Shown here piece after piece: positions 20,311 through 22,155 of a stretch of DNA of 22,155 nucleotides (positions are counted from its first letter, which is position 1; each line of letters opens with the position of its first letter). Below the pieces are notes generated by a model. It was not told the DNA's origin and made no database searches. It saw only the letters and a list, made by a program, of their open reading frames with translations. The stretch is from Apostichopus leukothele (lineage: Eukaryota; Echinodermata; Holothuroidea; Aspidochirotida; Stichopodidae): positions 1-22,155 of the forward strand of contig JAAAKB020084572.1 of NCBI GenBank assembly GCA_010014835.2, in the 5' to 3' direction. The translations under genes and the position numbers were made by a program.

Positions 20311-20415
20311 CTACGCCTTAATTAAAATAGGCCCCTTAATTAAATACGCCCCTTTAATAAATACGCCCCTTAATTAAATACGCCCCTTAATTAAATACGC
20401 CCCTTTATTAAACCC
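20311..20415. repeat. Tandem array of 17 bp unit CGCCCCTTAATTAAATA
   Basis: About six copies, two of them perfect neighbours (from about 20365), with variants TTTAATAAATA and TTTATTAAA. Each combines a GC-rich CGCCCC with a TTAATTAA palindrome. It lies about 90 bp inside one end of the insertion. Confidence 0.9.
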
Positions 20416-21611
20416 CAAATAGACGAGCCCCGTTTGTATGACGGTGTCGCTGACTTGCCTGACCAGCTCCGACCTTGAAACACCCGAGAGCTACCAGGAA
20501 GGCATCAAACCATCTATAAAGGTAGTAATTCAACTCATTAAGTACTATAAAGTATCATAGTCGCTATTATCCAACTAAAACTACGTAACTTTTATGAGCA
20601 CAGCTATTTATGAAAGATAAAATAACAAGTAAATATAACACAATCAAAATATAACACGAAACCTCTCCTGGCAAAACTGCAAACGTATCCCAACTACGGG
20701 ACTCCCATACGAAAGCAAACGAAGTAATTACAATACATACTAAATACCTCCGACCTCACAGAATGTCTAAACAAAACATATGACTACATGTTTCACTCAC
20801 AGGCACCCATTTCTTTAACTAAGGTTTAACTATTACAACTGTTGAAATCGTATACCACTTTAGATGGAAGTCACTGAATAAACAAATACTAGAACATAAC
20901 CTGTACTGACTCAGCAACACAGTTATACGTAAACCCGCCCAGAACTTTCAAATGTAGCATACAAAGAGAAGCACGAGGGCACATTAACTATAATCCTAGT
21001 ACTACTACCGCCTGCATAACTAAGTTGTCATCCCTAATCCTCCACATTCCCGTAACTATCTTACTTGCAGAGGTACAATTCTGCTCCTTAACACAGTATC
21101 CGCCAAATATACTCTACATAAATGCCCGTATATACACGACGATGTCTTTCTGCAGATGGAGTGCAACTTGCCTACCCATGCTCTTCGGAAATATACTACG
21201 TCATCCGAACACAATACGTGACGTGTACAGTATGTAGGCTAGATACGGCACACGTGTAGGCTGTGTATAACCCAACAGGTTCGCCATATTGGAAATTACT
21301 AAAGCTCTCACTCTAAATGAAACATAAATGGAACTTACCTATAAAGGCCACTGTGAGTTTCTCTAATAAATAACCACCGAACTGGTGTCACTCCATTCGA
21401 ATATAATAACGATATTTTAGTAAAAACTTAATAATAGTTTCTCCTCTTACAACGGAGGTCTGCTCTGACCAAAGAAGCAGATGGACCACACACGAAAACG
21501 TGGGCGCCCTATCAGAACAATATTTTAGCAACACCCTCAAGAGACCCCTTAGGGCTCTCGATCTGGATAATGCACATATCCATCTAACCCATGTTACCTG
21601 GTTACATAAGC

Positions 21612-21632
21612 CATGGAGGTTAAACCTCCATG
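21612..21632. repeat. 21 bp palindrome CATGGAGGTT-A-AACCTCCATG
   Basis: Perfect 10 bp arms around one base, about 50 bp inside the other end of the insertion. It could form a cruciform or be a protein-binding dyad. Confidence 0.85.
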
Positions 21633-21684
21633 CATAAGCATAGCACGAAATGTTCACTTGAAATACGGAATATCCCAGGTTTCA

Positions 21685-21925
21685 GTTTTATTTATTCTGT
21701 TTTTATTTTGTGAGATATTGCTAGCTCGCACACTCTCTCATACCATCTGTACGTAGATGATAAGCAGCTTTATCTTTCTTTCAAACCACGGGATAACAAC
21801 TCTCTTGAGATGATTCAGTTTAGTTGAAGAAATGTATCACAAATTTCAAATCATGGATGACTTTGAATTTTCTGAAACTGAATAGTGAAAATAACAAAAC
21901 TGTTGATCGTCTTTTCAAAATCTGT
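21685..21925 (+). pseudogene. LINE reverse transcriptase fragment, 3' part (YVDD motif)
   Basis: Continuation of the same RT. YHLYVDDKQLYLSFKPRDNN matches the catalytic segment YHLYADDTQLYLSFKP of CR1/L2-like LINEs, followed in another frame by FKSWMTLNFLKLNSENNKT (WMxxNxLKLNxxKTE). The sequence resumes where the 19745-20220 fragment stops, so the two are halves of one insertion. Stops and frame changes show it is an old, inactive copy. Confidence 0.85.
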
Positions 21926-21970
21926 TCATAAAGCTAACAATCCCTTTCTTTGAGATAGGAGAGTGTGTCA
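21926..21970. other. LINE tail or adjacent sequence
   Basis: A short stretch between the last recognisable RT residues and the ATT microsatellite; nothing further is recognised. Confidence 0.4.
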
Positions 21971-22060
21971 TTATTATTATTATTATTACACGAAATTTAT
22001 ATAGCGCCTTATTCAATTAAAAAAATTCTCTAAAGCGCTTTACAGCAAAAGAAAAAAATT
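21971..22060. repeat. ATT microsatellite plus interspersed-repeat-like segment
   Basis: Six ATT units (about 21971-21988) lead into ACACGAAATTTATATAGCGC and, some 30 bp on, CTAAAGCGCTTTACAG. The paired TATAGCGCC...AAAGCGCTTTAC wording looks to me like a widespread repeat of marine invertebrate genomes; this is recollection and not a search result. From 22060 to the end it is AT-rich with nothing seen. Confidence 0.55.
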
Positions 22061-22155
22061 GTTTAAAGTAAAAAAGTTAAGGTTATAAAAGTTAAGATTG
22101 TATAGAAAAATATATGAAAGAAATGTAAAAAATAAATAGAAAAATTATGACTAAA

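Larger units (their letters stand above)
20221..21684. mobile_element. Unclassified insertion of about 1.46 kb inside the LINE
   Basis: It interrupts the LINE RT between the GPxLF-like motif and the YVDD motif, so it inserted after the LINE. Junctions are placed where RT homology stops and resumes, accurate to about 10 bp. No clear terminal inverted repeats are seen, and at most a 3 bp target duplication (GTT) is possible. It looks richer in CpG than its surroundings, contains the 17 bp array at 20311-20415 and a palindrome at 21612-21632, and has no recognisable transposase or reverse transcriptase. The family is unknown; a non-autonomous element or a terminal-repeat remnant are both possible. 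Confidence 0.6.

Noticed and set aside
21388-21657. 89-codon minus-strand open stretch in the insertion
   Set aside because: The longest open stretch there, but no recognised motif, and it includes the palindrome; treated as non-coding.

Overview
This is a stretch of AT-rich animal nuclear DNA. It carries the 3' half of one spliced protein gene on the + strand, followed by gene-poor sequence with decayed transposable elements. GT-AG introns, repeat-laden introns, CR1/L2-like LINE debris and many AGGCCT palindromes suggest a marine invertebrate. An echinoderm or other invertebrate deuterostome is my leaning, but this is weak and a lophotrochozoan is not excluded.

Positions 314-13981 hold thirteen exons (1494 nt, 497 residues plus stop) that join in one open frame. 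They encode most of the cytoplasmic half of a receptor-type protein tyrosine phosphatase with two tandem PTP domains. The first domain (D1) enters part-way, at the conserved FIATQGP segment, so the ectodomain, membrane segment, juxtamembrane region and start of D1 lie 5' of the window. The second domain (D2) is complete. Features such as LDMAQAEG in D1, and DFWRLVWDY and HCMNGVGRTGVFC in D2, resemble the vertebrate R2B class (PTPRK/M/T/U) and the related expanded invertebrate receptor PTPs. Both domains keep the CX5R phosphate-binding loop and the Q-loop glutamine, but both have altered WPD loops (WGD in D1, WPN in D2). D2 also lacks a recognisable KNRY phosphotyrosine loop. I infer a D1 with modified catalysis and a D2 that is probably a regulatory pseudophosphatase.

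The introns carry three tandem arrays. One has 104-115 bp units (731-1150), one is a 118 bp repeat organised as a 236 bp higher-order unit (2054-2515), and one is a roughly 52 bp minisatellite of about 14 units (9118-9882) whose every unit contains a splice-acceptor-like tract. Intron 7 also contains a 146 nt structured element (7328-7473) that resembles a decayed hammerhead ribozyme of the kind found in Penelope-like elements and retrozymes.

From 13982 the 3' UTR begins, with candidate polyadenylation signals at 14699, 15529 and 16736. From there to about 19.74 kb I see no gene. From 19.74 kb to the end lies a decayed LINE reverse-transcriptase gene in two parts (19745-20220 and 21685-21925), split by an unclassified insertion of about 1.46 kb that is richer in CpG and holds a 17 bp tandem array and a 21 bp palindrome. 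The window closes with an ATT microsatellite and an interspersed-repeat-like segment. No tRNA, rRNA or second host gene was recognised.
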